Assembly: GCA_040752595.1 (NCBI GenBank)
Contig: JBFMGX010000015.1
Location: forward strand, 1-64,000
Length of the DNA: 64,000 bases
Source: Candidatus Zixiibacteriota bacterium
GTDB taxonomy: Bacteria > Zixibacteria > MSB-5A5 > WJJR01
Direction: 5' to 3'
Below are positions 17,214-27,427 of the stretch, in pieces. The notes under the pieces were generated by a model. It searched no databases, was not told the origin of the DNA, and saw only the letters and a program-made list of their open reading frames with translations. Made by a program: the position numbers and the translations under genes. Within the stretch, counting starts at the first letter, position 1. Each line of letters begins with the position of its first letter.

Positions 17214-17295
17214 GGGTTGTTGCCAGCGCATTGCACATCGCGAAGCCACATCGTGCCATGAACTTCTCGTTGTGTTACACGCTCAACTAGAACGC

Positions 17296-17347
17296 TGCGG
17301 TCAGGTGTCCACACCTGGCCGCAACGCCGGGTGTAGGCACCCGGCGC
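17296..17347. repeat. Dispersed repeat, family 5 (CCACACC... hairpins)
   Basis: Consecutive dyads around GGTCAGGTGTCCACACCTGG and GCCGGGTGTAGGCACCCGGC. Related units are at 22993-23047 and 36259-36308. Confidence 0.7.
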
Positions 17348-17418
17348 CACCGTGTGTCTTGGTCGGGATCTCGGATATGCGGCAGCGTGCCGCTCACTGC
17401 CGACCGTCTGGGGCGAAC

Positions 17419-17694
17419 TCAAACCCCGAAACCGGCCGTCTGGACCGGCTCACGGACTCCCATTCCCGCGTTCTTCTTCAGCGCGAAGACTTCCTCTTCG
17501 AGCGCCATGATGCGTGCCGTCTGTTGCTCAAAGGTCCGCAGTCGCATCTTGGTGGTGGTGCGGACCAGGAGCCCGAGCGATACCAGCATGAACAGCACCG
17601 AGTTCACTTGGCGGAAGATCTCGCCGTAATTGAACAGACTGTCCAGAAACGCCATGACCCCCATGGCGAACAGGACACCGCACCAGATCAACAT
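17419..17694 (-). CDS. Small two-span membrane protein with a coiled-coil tail
   Basis: 91 residues from ATG 17694, 5 bases after GGAGG; an upstream in-frame start at 17721 is weaker. Two hydrophobic helices (about residues 2-18 and 32-46) are followed by a basic patch and a short coiled coil (EQQTARIMALEEEVFALKK). I do not recognise it; homologues would be expected as small 'hypothetical membrane proteins'. It is divergent from the DUF2723 gene. Confidence 0.7.
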   Translation of the reverse strand: MLIWCGVLFAMGVMAFLDSLFNYGEIFRQVNSVLFMLVSLGLLVRTTTKMRLRTFEQQTARIMALEEEVFALKKNAGMGVREPVQTAGFGV

Positions 17695-17972
17695 CTCACC
17701 CTCCCGGGTATGGTGGTTCACGGCACCGCCGGATGGCTCCGGCTTTTTGATTGTCGCGGCGCCGATTGGACATTACCTTACCGGCCTTTGATTTATCGAC
17801 CGTTTGTCGGGGAGCTTGAGATCGGGCAGGGAGTCCAAGGCCAGCATGGGAAGTCGACGCTGAGAGGATGCCAGGGCCCACGGCCCAAGACCGACCAGAA
17901 CGGAGAGTTCTGATTCCCTTGAATTGAACCGGCGGAAACCCGCCAAGTGTCGTTTTCGACGAGCCCAAGACC

Positions 17973-20513
17973 ATGGAAGAATCCCGTTTTCGCAGAACGC
18001 AATACGTCGTCGGCGGCCTCACCGCCTTGTTCACGCTGATGGTCTATGCGATGACGGTCGCGCCGACGTTCTCGTATTGGGACTGCGGCGAGTTCATCGC
18101 CTGCTCCTACATCCTGGGGATCCCCCATCCCCCGGGCACACCGCTGTTTGTGATGCTGGGGCGGGTCTTCACGCTGTTGCCGATCTCCGCCGACTACGCG
18201 GTTCGGGTCAATTACATCTCGGTGGTGACCAGCGCCATGGCGGCATTCATCGCCTTTTTCGTCACGGCGCGGCTGGTCCGTGCCGGTCTCCAGGGAATGA
18301 CCCTCCACCCCTTGGAGCGCTGGCAGGCGATGGTGGTCCTCGGTGGGGGAGTTTGCGGGGCGCTGTTCCTGGCGTTTTCGAGCACGCATTGGAATAACGC
18401 CGTGGAGGCGGAAGTCTACGGCGCCTCAATGTTCCTTATACTGGCGCTCGGCTGGATGGCAATGCACTGGGCCGACGAACACTCCGAACTCCGGGTCAAC
18501 CGGTATCTGGTCGCCATCTCGTACGTGGCCTTGCTGTCCGTGGGCATCCACATGACGGTCTACCTCGTGATGCCGGTCGTCTTTCTGTTCGTGATCATCG
18601 TCGACCCCGCGTTGCGACGGGATTGGCGTTTCTGGCTGACCGGATTGATTCTGTTCACCGTTGCCGTCGACCTCACCTGGTTCCTGCTCGGATCGGCCTT
18701 CTGGCTGGCGATCAGCGTGATCATGGCCCTCGGTCGCCGGGCGTTGGGATGGGGGCTGATCGCGGCGATCATGGTCGCCGCCTGGCTGGGATACTCGTCG
18801 CAACTGTTCCTGCCGATTCGTTCCGCGCAGAATCCGCACATCGATGAAAACAACCCGGAGACCTTCAAGGCCTTCCGCAGCTTTCTGGAGCGGAAGCAGT
18901 ACGGCCAGACCGGGATGATCAAACGATCGTTCGACCGTCGCGGTACGCTGGCCAACCAGTTCGGCGATCATGCCCACATGGGGTTTTACCGCTACTGGCG
19001 CGTGCAATACGGCTTTGACGGTTGGGCGATGTTACCCGTGATCCTGGTGGGGTCTTTCGGAGCGTACTGGCTCTACCGTCGGTCACCGCCACAGGGGGTG
19101 TTCCTCGTCGCTCTGTTTCTGGTCGGCTCGGTGGGGCTGATCTGGTATATGAACTTCGCCGACGGGACGCAGTACTATCGTCTCAATCCCGACGCCTACA
19201 TGGAAGTGCGCAACCGGGATTATTTCTTCACGCCCGGGTTCATTGTCTTTGGCATGATGATGGGTCTGGGGTTGGCGGGGCTGGCCGCGCGGCTGGGAGA
19301 GAAGGGTGGCCGTGGCCGCACGGCGGCGGTGGCTGTGGCGGTTATCGCGGCGCTCTTGCCCCTGCGGACACTGCAGGCCAATTGGCGCGGCGCCGACCGC
19401 TCGCAGAATTACACGCCCTACGATTACGCCTGGAACCTGCTGCAGTCGTGCTCGCCGAATGCGATTCTCTTCACCTCGGGCGACAATGACACCTTCCCCT
19501 TGTGGTGCATCCAGGACGTGTACGGCGTGCGCAAGGACGTCTCCATCGTCAATCTGTCATTGGCGCAGACCGACTGGTACATCATGCAGATGAAGTACCA
19601 ATGGGGTCTGCCGGTGACATTCGATGATGATCAGATTCTATGGACGGTTCCGGACAACACCACCGGCGGGTTGCTCGAACGCCCCAAGGAGCCCTATCGC
19701 GACCCGGTGTCCGGCAATCGCCACTACCTGTTCGCCACCCGTGACGGTGACCGCTACGTGCCGGTGAGCATGATGATCGTCGAACACGTCGTGATCAACA
19801 ACGCGAAGGACGGTTGGAAACGCCCGATCTTCTTCTCCTCCGGTCCGGCCGACAAATCGCGGTTGGGACTGGAAAAACGCACGCGCATGGTTGGCCAGGC
19901 ATTCGAGGTGCTCCCGGAAGAACGCGCCATGGAGTTCGATTACCCGGCAACGGCGAAGCTGATGGATTCGGTCTTTCTCTACCGCGGGTACGACAACCCG
20001 AAGGTGGGATTGGACGACAACGGTGTCGGCATGTCGCTGGCGTTTCCCGAGCGGATGATTGCCGTGTCCGACTACTATCGGCGTGCCGGAGATACGACCC
20101 GCTGGATCGATTGGATGGACAAGGCCCGCAAGACGTTTCCGGCATACTATCGCACGCATGAGACGTGGGCGGCATATCAGCATGTCACCGGTGACTCGGC
20201 GGCCGCGCAGCAAACGCTGGTAGACGGCGTTGCGACGATTCAGCGGTATGTCGACGAGATGCCCGACAACCGGCTGTACTGGTTTTCGTTGGGGAAAATG
20301 CAGGAGGACGCAGGCCGTGACACCGAGGCAGAGCGGTCGCTGGCGCGTGCCTTCTGGATGAATCCGAATGACGGGATGGTGTACAACGACTATGTCGGCT
20401 TCCTGGCGCAACGCGGCAAGACCGCGGAGGCGGCACGTGCGGCGGTGCGTTGGTTGACCTACTATCCCAAGGATCAGCGCGCCCGCACCCTGGCCGGCGC
20501 GGCACGACGGTAA
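17973..20513 (+). CDS. DUF2723-family membrane protein (GT117-like glycosyltransferase)
   Basis: 846 residues from ATG 17973. Residues 1-400 are polytopic membrane (about ten spans) and begin with the DUF2723 signature APTFSYWDCGEFIACSY followed by GIPHPPGTPLFVMLGR, which contains the acidic residue expected of GT-C lipid-sugar transferases. A large periplasmic part follows (DNDTFPLWCIQDVYGVRKDV is another family block), and the last ~120 residues look like TPR. DUF2723 proteins are widespread in Bacteroidota and related phyla and belong to a protein O-glycosylation group. The following GT2 gene may supply the polyprenyl-phosphate sugar donor. Confidence 0.9.
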   Translation: MEESRFRRTQYVVGGLTALFTLMVYAMTVAPTFSYWDCGEFIACSYILGIPHPPGTPLFVMLGRVFTLLPISADYAVRVNYISVVTSAMAAFIAFFVTARLVRAGLQGMTLHPLERWQAMVVLGGGVCGALFLAFSSTHWNNAVEAEVYGASMFLILALGWMAMHWADEHSELRVNRYLVAISYVALLSVGIHMTVYLVMPVVFLFVIIVDPALRRDWRFWLTGLILFTVAVDLTWFLLGSAFWLAISVIMALGRRALGWGLIAAIMVAAWLGYSSQLFLPIRSAQNPHIDENNPETFKAFRSFLERKQYGQTGMIKRSFDRRGTLANQFGDHAHMGFYRYWRVQYGFDGWAMLPVILVGSFGAYWLYRRSPPQGVFLVALFLVGSVGLIWYMNFADGTQYYRLNPDAYMEVRNRDYFFTPGFIVFGMMMGLGLAGLAARLGEKGGRGRTAAVAVAVIAALLPLRTLQANWRGADRSQNYTPYDYAWNLLQSCSPNAILFTSGDNDTFPLWCIQDVYGVRKDVSIVNLSLAQTDWYIMQMKYQWGLPVTFDDDQILWTVPDNTTGGLLERPKEPYRDPVSGNRHYLFATRDGDRYVPVSMMIVEHVVINNAKDGWKRPIFFSSGPADKSRLGLEKRTRMVGQAFEVLPEERAMEFDYPATAKLMDSVFLYRGYDNPKVGLDDNGVGMSLAFPERMIAVSDYYRRAGDTTRWIDWMDKARKTFPAYYRTHETWAAYQHVTGDSAAAQQTLVDGVATIQRYVDEMPDNRLYWFSLGKMQEDAGRDTEAERSLARAFWMNPNDGMVYNDYVGFLAQRGKTAEAARAAVRWLTYYPKDQRARTLAGAARR

Positions 20514-20581
20514 GAGCCGCAACAGGATGAGTAGTGCTGTTCATCTTGCGAGAGCCTTGATTCCCGTGTTGAGCGCGATTA

Positions 20582-20723
20582 CCCCTCACCCCTTCGGATT
20601 CCCTCGACTCCGCTCGGGACAAGTCGCTCAGGGCAGGCCGACCCTCTTCCCAGAGGGGAAAGGGGAAGTCTAACCTCTCCCTCCGGGAGAGGTCGATCGG
20701 CCGCTGGCGGATCGGGTGAGGGA
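20582..20723. repeat. Dispersed repeats, families 2 and 1, filling the 20514-20822 gap
   Basis: CCCCTTCGGATTCCCTCGAC...CTCAGGGCAGG (family 2) is followed by CTCTCCCTCCGGGAGAGGTC and GGATCGGGTGAGGGAG (family 1). No gene is visible in the 309-base gap. Confidence 0.8.
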
Positions 20724-20822
20724 GTTCTTTCGCTCGTTCATTTCGTTAGAGGCCCTTGGCCATTCTGTCAGACGATCTCACGCCATGATTCTCAGCCCCA
20801 GCCGCCCGATCCGGTCGCGCCC

Positions 20823-21548
20823 GTGAATAGTCCCGCGCCGAAAATCCTCGCTTGCGTCTTCGTCTACAACGAGGGCGAGAAGCTGCAGGCGACGCTGGCG
20901 CGTTTTCCCGAGAGGCGCAACTACGATGTCATCGTGATGGACGACGGCTCGACCGACGAGGCGCGGGCGATCATCGACCATTTCCCGTTCGTGCATCTGC
21001 GTCACGACACGAACCGCGGCGTCGGCGCCGCTTTTCGCACCGCTTTCGCCTATGCGCTGGAACGCGGGTATGACATCTTCATTCCCATGGCGGGGAACGG
21101 CAAGATGCACCCCGAGGACATTCCCTCGCTGCTGGCGCCGATTCTCGAAGACGGTTACGATTACGTGCAGGGCTCGCGTTACATGCCCGGCGGCTTCCAC
21201 GAGCATCTGCCGCAGTTCCGGAAACTGGCGATCCCGATCGTCACCCGCCTGATCGGGCTGCTGATCGGATATCGCGGCGGCACCGACATCACCTGTGGCT
21301 TCCGCGCCTACAAGCTGGCGTTGATCCGCGACCCGCGGCTGGACATCAACCAATCCTGGCTGGACCGCTATGAAATGGAATATTACATACACTACTATGC
21401 CGTGACGCTGGGATACCGGATTACCGAGGCGCCGGTGGCGATGCGCTACCCCGCCTCGAAGAAGAACTACTCCAAGATCCGCGTCTTCACCGGCTGGTGG
21501 TCGATGCTGCGCCCGTGGGTGTACCTGACGTTGGGGCTGAGGAAGTAG
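20823..21548 (+). CDS. Family 2 glycosyltransferase, dolichyl-phosphate-mannose-synthase-like
   Basis: 241 residues from GTG 20823. It has a GT-A fold: [12 protein letters not shown], the metal/nucleotide site [36 protein letters not shown] and QGSRYMPGG. There are no C-terminal transmembrane helices, so it is a soluble or peripheral DPM1-like enzyme. The expected reaction is transfer of a hexose from a nucleotide sugar to a polyprenyl phosphate. The usual DGQHD acceptor motif is altered to AGNGKMH. Confidence 0.88.
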   Translation: MNSPAPKILACVFVYNEGEKLQATLARFPERRNYDVIVMDDGSTDEARAIIDHFPFVHLRHDTNRGVGAAFRTAFAYALERGYDIFIPMAGNGKMHPEDIPSLLAPILEDGYDYVQGSRYMPGGFHEHLPQFRKLAIPIVTRLIGLLIGYRGGTDITCGFRAYKLALIRDPRLDINQSWLDRYEMEYYIHYYAVTLGYRITEAPVAMRYPASKKNYSKIRVFTGWWSMLRPWVYLTLGLRK

Positions 21549-21586
21549 ACGGCGCGACCGCCACGCTCTGTGGCAGGTACTACTTC

Positions 21587-22957
21587 ATGAAGCAGCGACG
21601 GTCGCGATCTCCATCCTCCACAGCTAAACCGACCGACGGCTGGCGGCGCGACGTCAGCACACCCTCGATGCCGGAGGTGCACGCGTCGATCCCGGTTTCG
21701 GACGGGGCCGGCTTCTGGCGGAAGCTGTGGGTCTTCAGCGGCCCGGGGCTGATGGTCGCGGTCGGGTACATGGACCCGGGGAACTGGGCGACCGATCTGG
21801 CCGGGGGTGCCCGATTCGGATACGCCCTGCTGAGCGTGATCCTGATCTCCAATCTGATGGCGATCCTCCTGCAGCATCTGGCGCTCAAGCTGGGGATTGT
21901 CTCCGGGCGAGATCTGGCACAGGCCTGTCGCGATCACTATTCGCGCCCGGTCGCCATGGTCCTCTGGGTGCTTTGCGAGATCGCCATCGCGGCCTGCGAT
22001 CTGGCCGAGGTGATCGGCTCGGCGATTGCGCTCAATCTCCTCTTCGGCATTCCGCTGGTCGTCGGCGTGGTCCTCACGGCCGCCGACGTCCTGTTGGTGC
22101 TGTTCATGCAGTATCGCGGGTTTCGCTATGTGGAATCACTCGTGGCCGGGTTGATTGCCGTGATCGGCGGCTGCTTTGCCTACGAGTTGATCGTCGCTGA
22201 GCCCTCCTTGTCGGCGATGCTGGGTGGTCTGGTGCCTCGGCCGGAGATCATCACCAATCCGGGGATGCTCTACATCGCCATCGGCATTCTCGGCGCCACG
22301 GTGATGCCGCACAATCTGTACCTGCACTCCAGCATCGTCCAGACCCGCGCCTATGAGCGCACCGACAACGGGCGGGCGCTGGCAATCCGTTTCGCCACGA
22401 TCGACTCGACCGTGTCGCTGCTGTTCGCCTTCTTCATCAATGCGGCGATCCTGATTCTGAGCGCCGCGGCGTTCCATGGCTCCGCGCACGAGGGGGTCGC
22501 CGACATTGCCGATGCTTATCAGTTGCTCACCCCGATCCTCGGTGCCGCCTTTGCCAGTACGCTCTTTGCCGTGGCGCTCCTGGCCTCGGGTCAGAACTCC
22601 ACGCTGACCGGAACCATGGCCGGCCAGATTGTCATGGAGGGATTCCTCGACATCCGCATCCGTCCGTGGCTGCGACGATTGATGACGCGGCTCGTGGCGA
22701 TCGTTCCGGCGGTGATCGTCGCCGGTTTTTCCGGCGAACGCGGCGTCGGCCAACTCCTGATTTTGAGCCAGGTGATACTCTCGCTGCAGCTCGGGTTCGC
22801 GGTCGTGCCGCTGGTCCAATTCACCAGCGACAGGAAGAAGATGGGGCGATTCGCCAATCGACGCTGGCTGGTGATCGTGGCCTGGATCGTGACTTTCGTT
22901 ATCATCACGCTGAACGTATTCATGTTGGCGCAGACCGTGCGCGAATGGGTGGGTTGA
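21587..22957 (+). CDS. mntH: Nramp-family divalent metal (Mn/Fe) transporter
   Basis: 456 residues from ATG 21587 (an upstream frame to 21497 overlaps the GT gene). Eleven membrane spans carry the two diagnostic unwound-helix motifs: [11 protein letters not shown] in the first and [11 protein letters not shown] in the sixth, which supply the metal-binding Asp, Asn and Met. It imports Mn2+ or Fe2+ with protons. The N-terminal ~50 residues are basic, Ser-rich and soluble. A universal stress protein follows after a repeat, a pairing seen elsewhere for Nramp genes. Confidence 0.94.
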   Translation: MKQRRSRSPSSTAKPTDGWRRDVSTPSMPEVHASIPVSDGAGFWRKLWVFSGPGLMVAVGYMDPGNWATDLAGGARFGYALLSVILISNLMAILLQHLALKLGIVSGRDLAQACRDHYSRPVAMVLWVLCEIAIAACDLAEVIGSAIALNLLFGIPLVVGVVLTAADVLLVLFMQYRGFRYVESLVAGLIAVIGGCFAYELIVAEPSLSAMLGGLVPRPEIITNPGMLYIAIGILGATVMPHNLYLHSSIVQTRAYERTDNGRALAIRFATIDSTVSLLFAFFINAAILILSAAAFHGSAHEGVADIADAYQLLTPILGAAFASTLFAVALLASGQNSTLTGTMAGQIVMEGFLDIRIRPWLRRLMTRLVAIVPAVIVAGFSGERGVGQLLILSQVILSLQLGFAVVPLVQFTSDRKKMGRFANRRWLVIVAWIVTFVIITLNVFMLAQTVREWVG

Positions 22958-22992
22958 GTGAGGCGATGATCCCGGCGACACATGATGCCCCC

Positions 22993-23047
22993 GTGGCGCC
23001 GGGTGCCCACACCCGGCGCCGCGGTCAGGTGTGGGCACCTGACTGCA
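22993..23047. repeat. Dispersed repeat, family 5
   Basis: GGCGCCGGGTGCCCACACCC and GGTCAGGTGTGGGCACCTGAC form overlapping dyads, related to the copies at 17296 and 36259. Confidence 0.7.
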
Positions 23048-23100
23048 CACTCCTGCCGTTCGGAGATCGATCGGCATTGGGATTCCAGTGGAGGTGACCC

Positions 23101-23514
23101 ATGTACCGACATATCTTGATACCGCTGGAGAACACGCCGACCGACGAGGCGATTCTGGCCCATATCCGCGGGCTGGCGCGCTTCACCAAGGCGAAGCTGA
23201 CGCTGATTCATGTGGCCGATGGCTACATGGCGCGCAATCAGAAGTACTTCGGCGAATCGGAGGAGATGCGCCGGGACCGCGACTACCTGGCGCGCCGCGA
23301 AAGCGAGTTGAAAGCCGAGGGGTTCGAGGTCCGCACTCTCTTGGTGTGCGGCAATCCCGCCAAAGAGGTACTGGCGGCGGCCGACAGTGAGCATTGCGAC
23401 TTGATCGCCATGGCCACGCATGGACATCGGTTCATCGGCGACCTCATCCGGGGGAGCGTCGCCTCCGATGTCCATCACCGGGCCAGAATTCCGGTGCTGC
23501 TCGTCCGCGCGTGA
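23101..23514 (+). CDS. Universal stress protein (UspA family)
   Basis: 137 residues from ATG 23101 with GGAGGTGA upstream. The fold markers are present: RHILIPLENT at the start, LTLIHVADGY, and the ATP-binding loop ATHGHRFIGDLIRGSVA, which matches the G-x2-G-x9-G-S/T pattern of nucleotide-binding Usps. It probably tunes the metal transporter gene product upstream or general stress survival. Confidence 0.93.
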   Translation: MYRHILIPLENTPTDEAILAHIRGLARFTKAKLTLIHVADGYMARNQKYFGESEEMRRDRDYLARRESELKAEGFEVRTLLVCGNPAKEVLAAADSEHCDLIAMATHGHRFIGDLIRGSVASDVHHRARIPVLLVRA

Positions 23515-23629
23515 TGACGGATCGCGGATTGTCCGCCGAATCCGTGACACAGGAGATCGCCAATACTTGGAACCCGGCGCGCGTTCAAGAGTGCCGCTCG
23601 CAGGCGCAGGGGCGGCCGGGTCAACGACG

Positions 23630-24487
23630 ATGAACTCCGGATTCACCTGCGGTGATCAGACAATGGTCTCCGACTCCCTGCGTGAGAAGGAGTCAGTCCT
23701 GGTCGGGCGACTGCGTTCGCTCGGCCCGGTGATTGTCGCCTATTCCGGCGGCGTCGATTCCACATACCTGGCGGATGTCGCCCACGATGTGCTGGGGGAG
23801 CGCGCCCTGATCGTCACCGCCCAGTCACCATCCATGGCCGGTCCGGAGTTTGTGTTCGCGCGGACACTGGCCGTCGAGCGGGGCTGGAACTGGCGAGTCG
23901 TCTACACCGCCGAGGTCGACGACCCGCGTTGGTTGCGCAACGATTCTCAGCGGTGCTATTTCTGCAAGGCGGAGTTGTTCACGGTCCTCGGTCAGTTGGC
24001 GCGGCGTGAGCGGATCGCGCATCTTCTCTATGGCGCCATTCCCGACGATGCCGGCGACGTCCGTCCCGGCCAGCGAGCGGCCAGGGAATTCGCGGTGGAA
24101 GCGCCGTTGGTTGATGTCGGTATGAGCAAGAACGAGATTCGGGCGTTGTCGCAAGCCCGTGGTCTGCCGACCTGGGACAAACCGCAGACGGCGTGTCTGG
24201 CGTCGCGCTTTCCGACCGGGACGGCGATCACGCGCGCGGAGTTGCAAAAGGTCGATGGCGCTGAGGCGGCGCTGACGGCTCTGGGATTCCGAGGGCATCG
24301 TGTGCGCCACCATGGCGATCTGGCGCGTGTCGAGTTGCAGCCCGAGGGTTGGGCCAGAATCGGTGATGCGACGGTACGGGAACGAGTCGTCGCAGCCGTG
24401 CAGGAAGCCGGATACAAGTATGTGGCCGTCGATCTGCAGGGGTACCGTCCGGCGGGGTTGAATCAGCAAGACCATCGGATAGAATGA
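23630..24487 (+). CDS. larE: ATP-dependent sacrificial sulfur transferase LarE
   Basis: 285 residues from ATG 23630 (ATG 23663 is an alternative). The N-type PP-loop VAYSGGVDSTYLADVA, the QRCYFCKAELF block and TACLASRFPTG, whose cysteine matches the one that LarE sacrifices, identify the family. LarE transfers sulfur to P2CMN during nickel-pincer (NPN) cofactor synthesis for lactate racemase-type enzymes. larB follows after a repeat-filled gap; no larC or racemase gene is in the window. Confidence 0.92.
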   Translation: MNSGFTCGDQTMVSDSLREKESVLVGRLRSLGPVIVAYSGGVDSTYLADVAHDVLGERALIVTAQSPSMAGPEFVFARTLAVERGWNWRVVYTAEVDDPRWLRNDSQRCYFCKAELFTVLGQLARRERIAHLLYGAIPDDAGDVRPGQRAAREFAVEAPLVDVGMSKNEIRALSQARGLPTWDKPQTACLASRFPTGTAITRAELQKVDGAEAALTALGFRGHRVRHHGDLARVELQPEGWARIGDATVRERVVAAVQEAGYKYVAVDLQGYRPAGLNQQDHRIE

Positions 24488-24494
24488 GCGGACG

Positions 24495-24597
24495 AAAGAG
24501 CTCCCTCACCCGATCCGTCCTCCGGACGGCTCGACCTCTCCCGGCGGGAGAGGTTTTCATTCTCCCTCTCCATCCGGGAGAGGGTCAGGGTGAGGGA
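24495..24597. repeat. Dispersed hairpin repeat, family 1
   Basis: CTCACCCGATCCGTCC-TCC-GGACGG, then CTCTCCCGGCGGGAGAG and CTCTCCATCCGGGAGAG; same family as 12569. Confidence 0.8.
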
Positions 24598-24707
24598 TTC
24601 TGCCGCGTGAGAGCCGCATCGCCACTCCCTTGCACACAACCGCCACGCCATGGTCGTCTTTGTGTCAGGGGCTCCAAGCGCGGCAGAGTCGGCCATCGTA
24701 TTGGAGA

Positions 24708-24729
24708 ACAAGGGGCTTAAGCCCCTTGT
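24708..24729. repeat. Perfect 22-bp palindrome, family 4
   Basis: ACAAGGGGCTT and its exact complement. Near-identical copies are at 35399-35420 and 63346-63365. Confidence 0.85.
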
Positions 24730-24792
24730 TTGCCCATTGGTGCAGCGGCCTCGCGGGTGTGGAATCGACCAATTGCTTCCCGATGTGATCTG

Positions 24793-25572
24793 ATGGACAT
24801 ACGCTCCCTCCTTGCCGATGTCGCTGCCGGTCGGCTCGATCCGCGCGAGGCCGGACGTCTTTTGGCGCACTGGCCGGTCAGTGCGCTCGGTTTCGCCACG
24901 CTCGACATGCAGCGCGAGTCGCGCACGGGATTCATCGAGGTTGTCTACTGTGCCGGCAAGTCGCCGGAGCAAGTCGCCGCCATTCTCTCACGTCAGGCCG
25001 AATCGCACCGCGTCCTTCTGGCGACGCGTGCGGATCGCAGCCACTCCGAGGCGGCACGAAAAGCGCTGCCCGACCTGGAGTATCATCCCGAGGCCGGGAT
25101 CTTGCGGCGATTGGATCCGGAGCGCCGTGTCGCTGCGCCGCCGATCGCGGTGGTGTCCGCCGGAACATCCGATCTCCCCGTGGCGGAGGAGGCGGCATTG
25201 ACGATCGAGACGATCGGGCATTCGGCATTGCGGCGCTATGACATTGGCATCGCCGGGCTGCATCGTGTCGCGGCGATCCGTGACGAACTGAGCCGCTGCG
25301 GGTGCGTCGTGGCTGTCGCCGGGATGGAAGGGGCACTGCCATCGGTGATTGCGGGGTTGATACCGCGTCCGGTCATCGCCGTGCCGACGTCGGTGGGGTA
25401 TGGCGTGGCCTTCGGCGGCTTGGCGGCGCTGCTGGCGATGTTGGCGGGGTGCGCACCGGGCGTCTCGGTCGTGAACATCGACAATGGATTCGGAGCGGCA
25501 CTGGCCGCCTGCCGGATCAATACGCCCGCTGGACAGTCAGGGCAAGGGGCTTCCTCTCCTCAGGGCAGTTGA
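24793..25572 (+). CDS. larB: Nickel-pincer cofactor biosynthesis protein LarB
   Basis: 259 residues from ATG 24793. The N-terminal helical part (MDIRSLLADVAAGRLDPREA) precedes a PurE-like core with VVSAGTSDLPVAEEAALT, VVAVAGMEGALPSVIAGL and PTSVGYGVAFGG, the LarB signature blocks. LarB carboxylates and hydrolyses nicotinic acid adenine dinucleotide to P2CMN, the substrate that LarE then sulfurates. The last ~15 residues (PAGQSGQGASSPQGS) are probably run-on into intergenic repeat sequence. Confidence 0.92.
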   Translation: MDIRSLLADVAAGRLDPREAGRLLAHWPVSALGFATLDMQRESRTGFIEVVYCAGKSPEQVAAILSRQAESHRVLLATRADRSHSEAARKALPDLEYHPEAGILRRLDPERRVAAPPIAVVSAGTSDLPVAEEAALTIETIGHSALRRYDIGIAGLHRVAAIRDELSRCGCVVAVAGMEGALPSVIAGLIPRPVIAVPTSVGYGVAFGGLAALLAMLAGCAPGVSVVNIDNGFGAALAACRINTPAGQSGQGASSPQGS

Positions 25573-25592
25573 CAGAGCGAACGGACGAAAAA

Positions 25593-25683
25593 GCTCCCTC
25601 ACCCCGACCCTCTCCCTCCGGCTTGCCCTGAGCGAAGTCGAGGGGGAGAGGTCGATCCGGCGGGCGACCGGATCGGGTGAGGG
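25593..25683. repeat. Dispersed repeat, families 1 and 2 interleaved
   Basis: A family 2 unit (CTTGCCCTGAGCGAAGTCGA) sits inside the CTCTCCC/GGGAGAG stem of a family 1 unit, followed by GATCCGG...CCGGATC and GGGTGAGGG. Confidence 0.75.
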
Positions 25684-25742
25684 TGCTCGTCGTTCATTCA
25701 TTCTGTTAGACGCCCTTAAAGAGATGTGACAACGCTGGATCA

Positions 25743-27269
25743 TCAATCCACCGACCGCAAGCTCATCCCCCGGGATTCCGCCCACGCCTTATTGAGCAGG
25801 ATCGCATAGTCGTAGCGCCAAACCGCCGTTGTTGTCCTGCCCAGACAGTATTTCCAGAGCCCGTATCGTTTCCGGAACAACGAATCATTCATCATGGCGC
25901 GATCCATCCCGAGCCGCGGCTGCAAATCACCCGACGCCGTGATATCCACTGACATGACATAGACCTCCGGATTTCGCGCCACTACCGCGGCGGCGGAGAA
26001 CCCGCTGCGGGCGAACTCGCGATCACACAGTCCCCAGACATCGAGTGTCGGCAAGTCTGTCCAATAGGGAATGCACCCGGCATCGACCAGTGCCACCGTG
26101 GGTCAATCGGGGAGCGTGACCAGATGCTCCGCGATGCAGTGCCGACCTCGACGCAGGTAGTCTTCGGCCGCCTGGCGCTCCCGGACCACGTGCCAATCTT
26201 GCAGCGACCAGAGCACCAGAAACACGGCGAACAGAATCCCGAGCCGCGGTCTCAACCGATCGAGGCGATCGAGGGCGGAAGGAACCGGCAACACAACCAA
26301 CGGCAGCAAGGCGACCTGATAGCGATGCAGGAAGTTCATGACCGGAACGACAGTTGTAGAGATGAGAACCTGGCACACGACCAGCGCCGCCGACGTGACA
26401 AACAGCAACCAATGGGCCGTGCGGCGCAGTTCCGAGCCGGCGAGCACCCAGACCACCCAGAATGGCACTCCGAACAACACCCACTGCACCGCGTGCGACC
26501 ACCCCGGCAGAGCGAACGAGAACTTCGCCGTCACGGTGTTGGGAAACAGGGTGCCGTAGTAGAGTAATCGAAGAACCGTCAGAGCACCCGTCACACCCAG
26601 CACGACAAGAAGTGGGTATCGCAGTGCACCGACTCGATTCTTCCAGGGCTGCACTCGGTCACGCGCCAATGCGATGAGGAGGATGATCGCCGCGAACACG
26701 AGTCCTTCCGGTCGCGTGAGGATCATGCCGCCAAGCCCCAGTGAAAGAAGAAGTGCACGATTCCGCGATGGGTCGGAGAGGGCCATGGCGGAGACCAACA
26801 GAAATATCCCCATCATCGGTGTTTCCAGTCCGCTGACGCTCCAGGCGACCCATGTCGACGTGAGGGAGACAAGAACGGCCGGCAGCCACCAGTATCGCAC
26901 GGATGACCAAAGACGGCGGCACAGCAGGGACAGCAGCAACAGACTCACGCTGCCGCAGACCACACCGGTGATCTTCGCTGCAATCTCAATGCCGAAGCCG
27001 ATCCGACCGAACGCGGCGTGGATCAACACCCATAGGAAGTTGGAGTATCCCTCGACCGGTGCGCCGCCGGGATTCCAACTCAGCCCCTGCCCCGCCGCCA
27101 GATGTCGGGCATAGCGAAAGGAGATGGCCGCATCATCGATGCTGAAGCTCCAGAGCCGCGCTGCCAGAACAACGTAAATCACAAGAGGCAACACCGCCGC
27201 ACTCAGAATCAGCCATCGCCGTGGCGTTCCGGCGGACGGGGGAATACTGGCGGGCGCGGGATCATCCAT
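25743..27269 (-). pseudogene. Membrane glycosyltransferase (ArnT/GT39-like), broken by an in-frame UGA
   Basis: Two ORFs in the same frame (27269-26103 and 26096-25743) are separated only by TGA at 26105-26103. The first has about ten membrane spans with an N-terminal SIDDAAISFRYARHLAAGQG segment (the acidic pair of GT-C transferases) and GYSNFLWVLIHA; the second starts ALVDAGCIPYWTDLPTLDVWGL, which is the conserved periplasmic tail of the same family. Joined, they make ~508 residues. The second ORF has no ribosome binding site. TGG or CGA to TGA would create the break; UGA followed by C is a leaky context, so some full product is conceivable. Confidence 0.78.
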
Positions 27270-27427
27270 GGCGTCGCAGCCAATTTACCGCCCTGGGCTT
27301 TTGCCGACAGCGATTTTGCGCCGCCATCGACGACGGGTCGGCCATGTCCAATAGCGGTTGCTTTTTCTCCGAATTATGCTATGTTGAATGCGTGCATTCG
27401 AGGGCATATCGCACGCGGCGCGCTTCT

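Noticed and set aside
22591-23646. 351-codon minus-strand ORF spanning mntH, the repeat and uspA
   Set aside because: It crosses two strong plus-strand genes and an intergenic repeat, so it cannot be a real gene.
24705-24745. CRISPR-like short palindromic repeat
   Set aside because: Copies of the 22-bp palindrome are kilobases apart with no regular spacers and no cas genes; no CRISPR array is visible anywhere in the window.
26103-26105. UGA in the glycosyltransferase as a selenocysteine codon
   Set aside because: The family has no Cys at this site that I can see, and no convincing SECIS hairpin follows; nonsense mutation is simpler.
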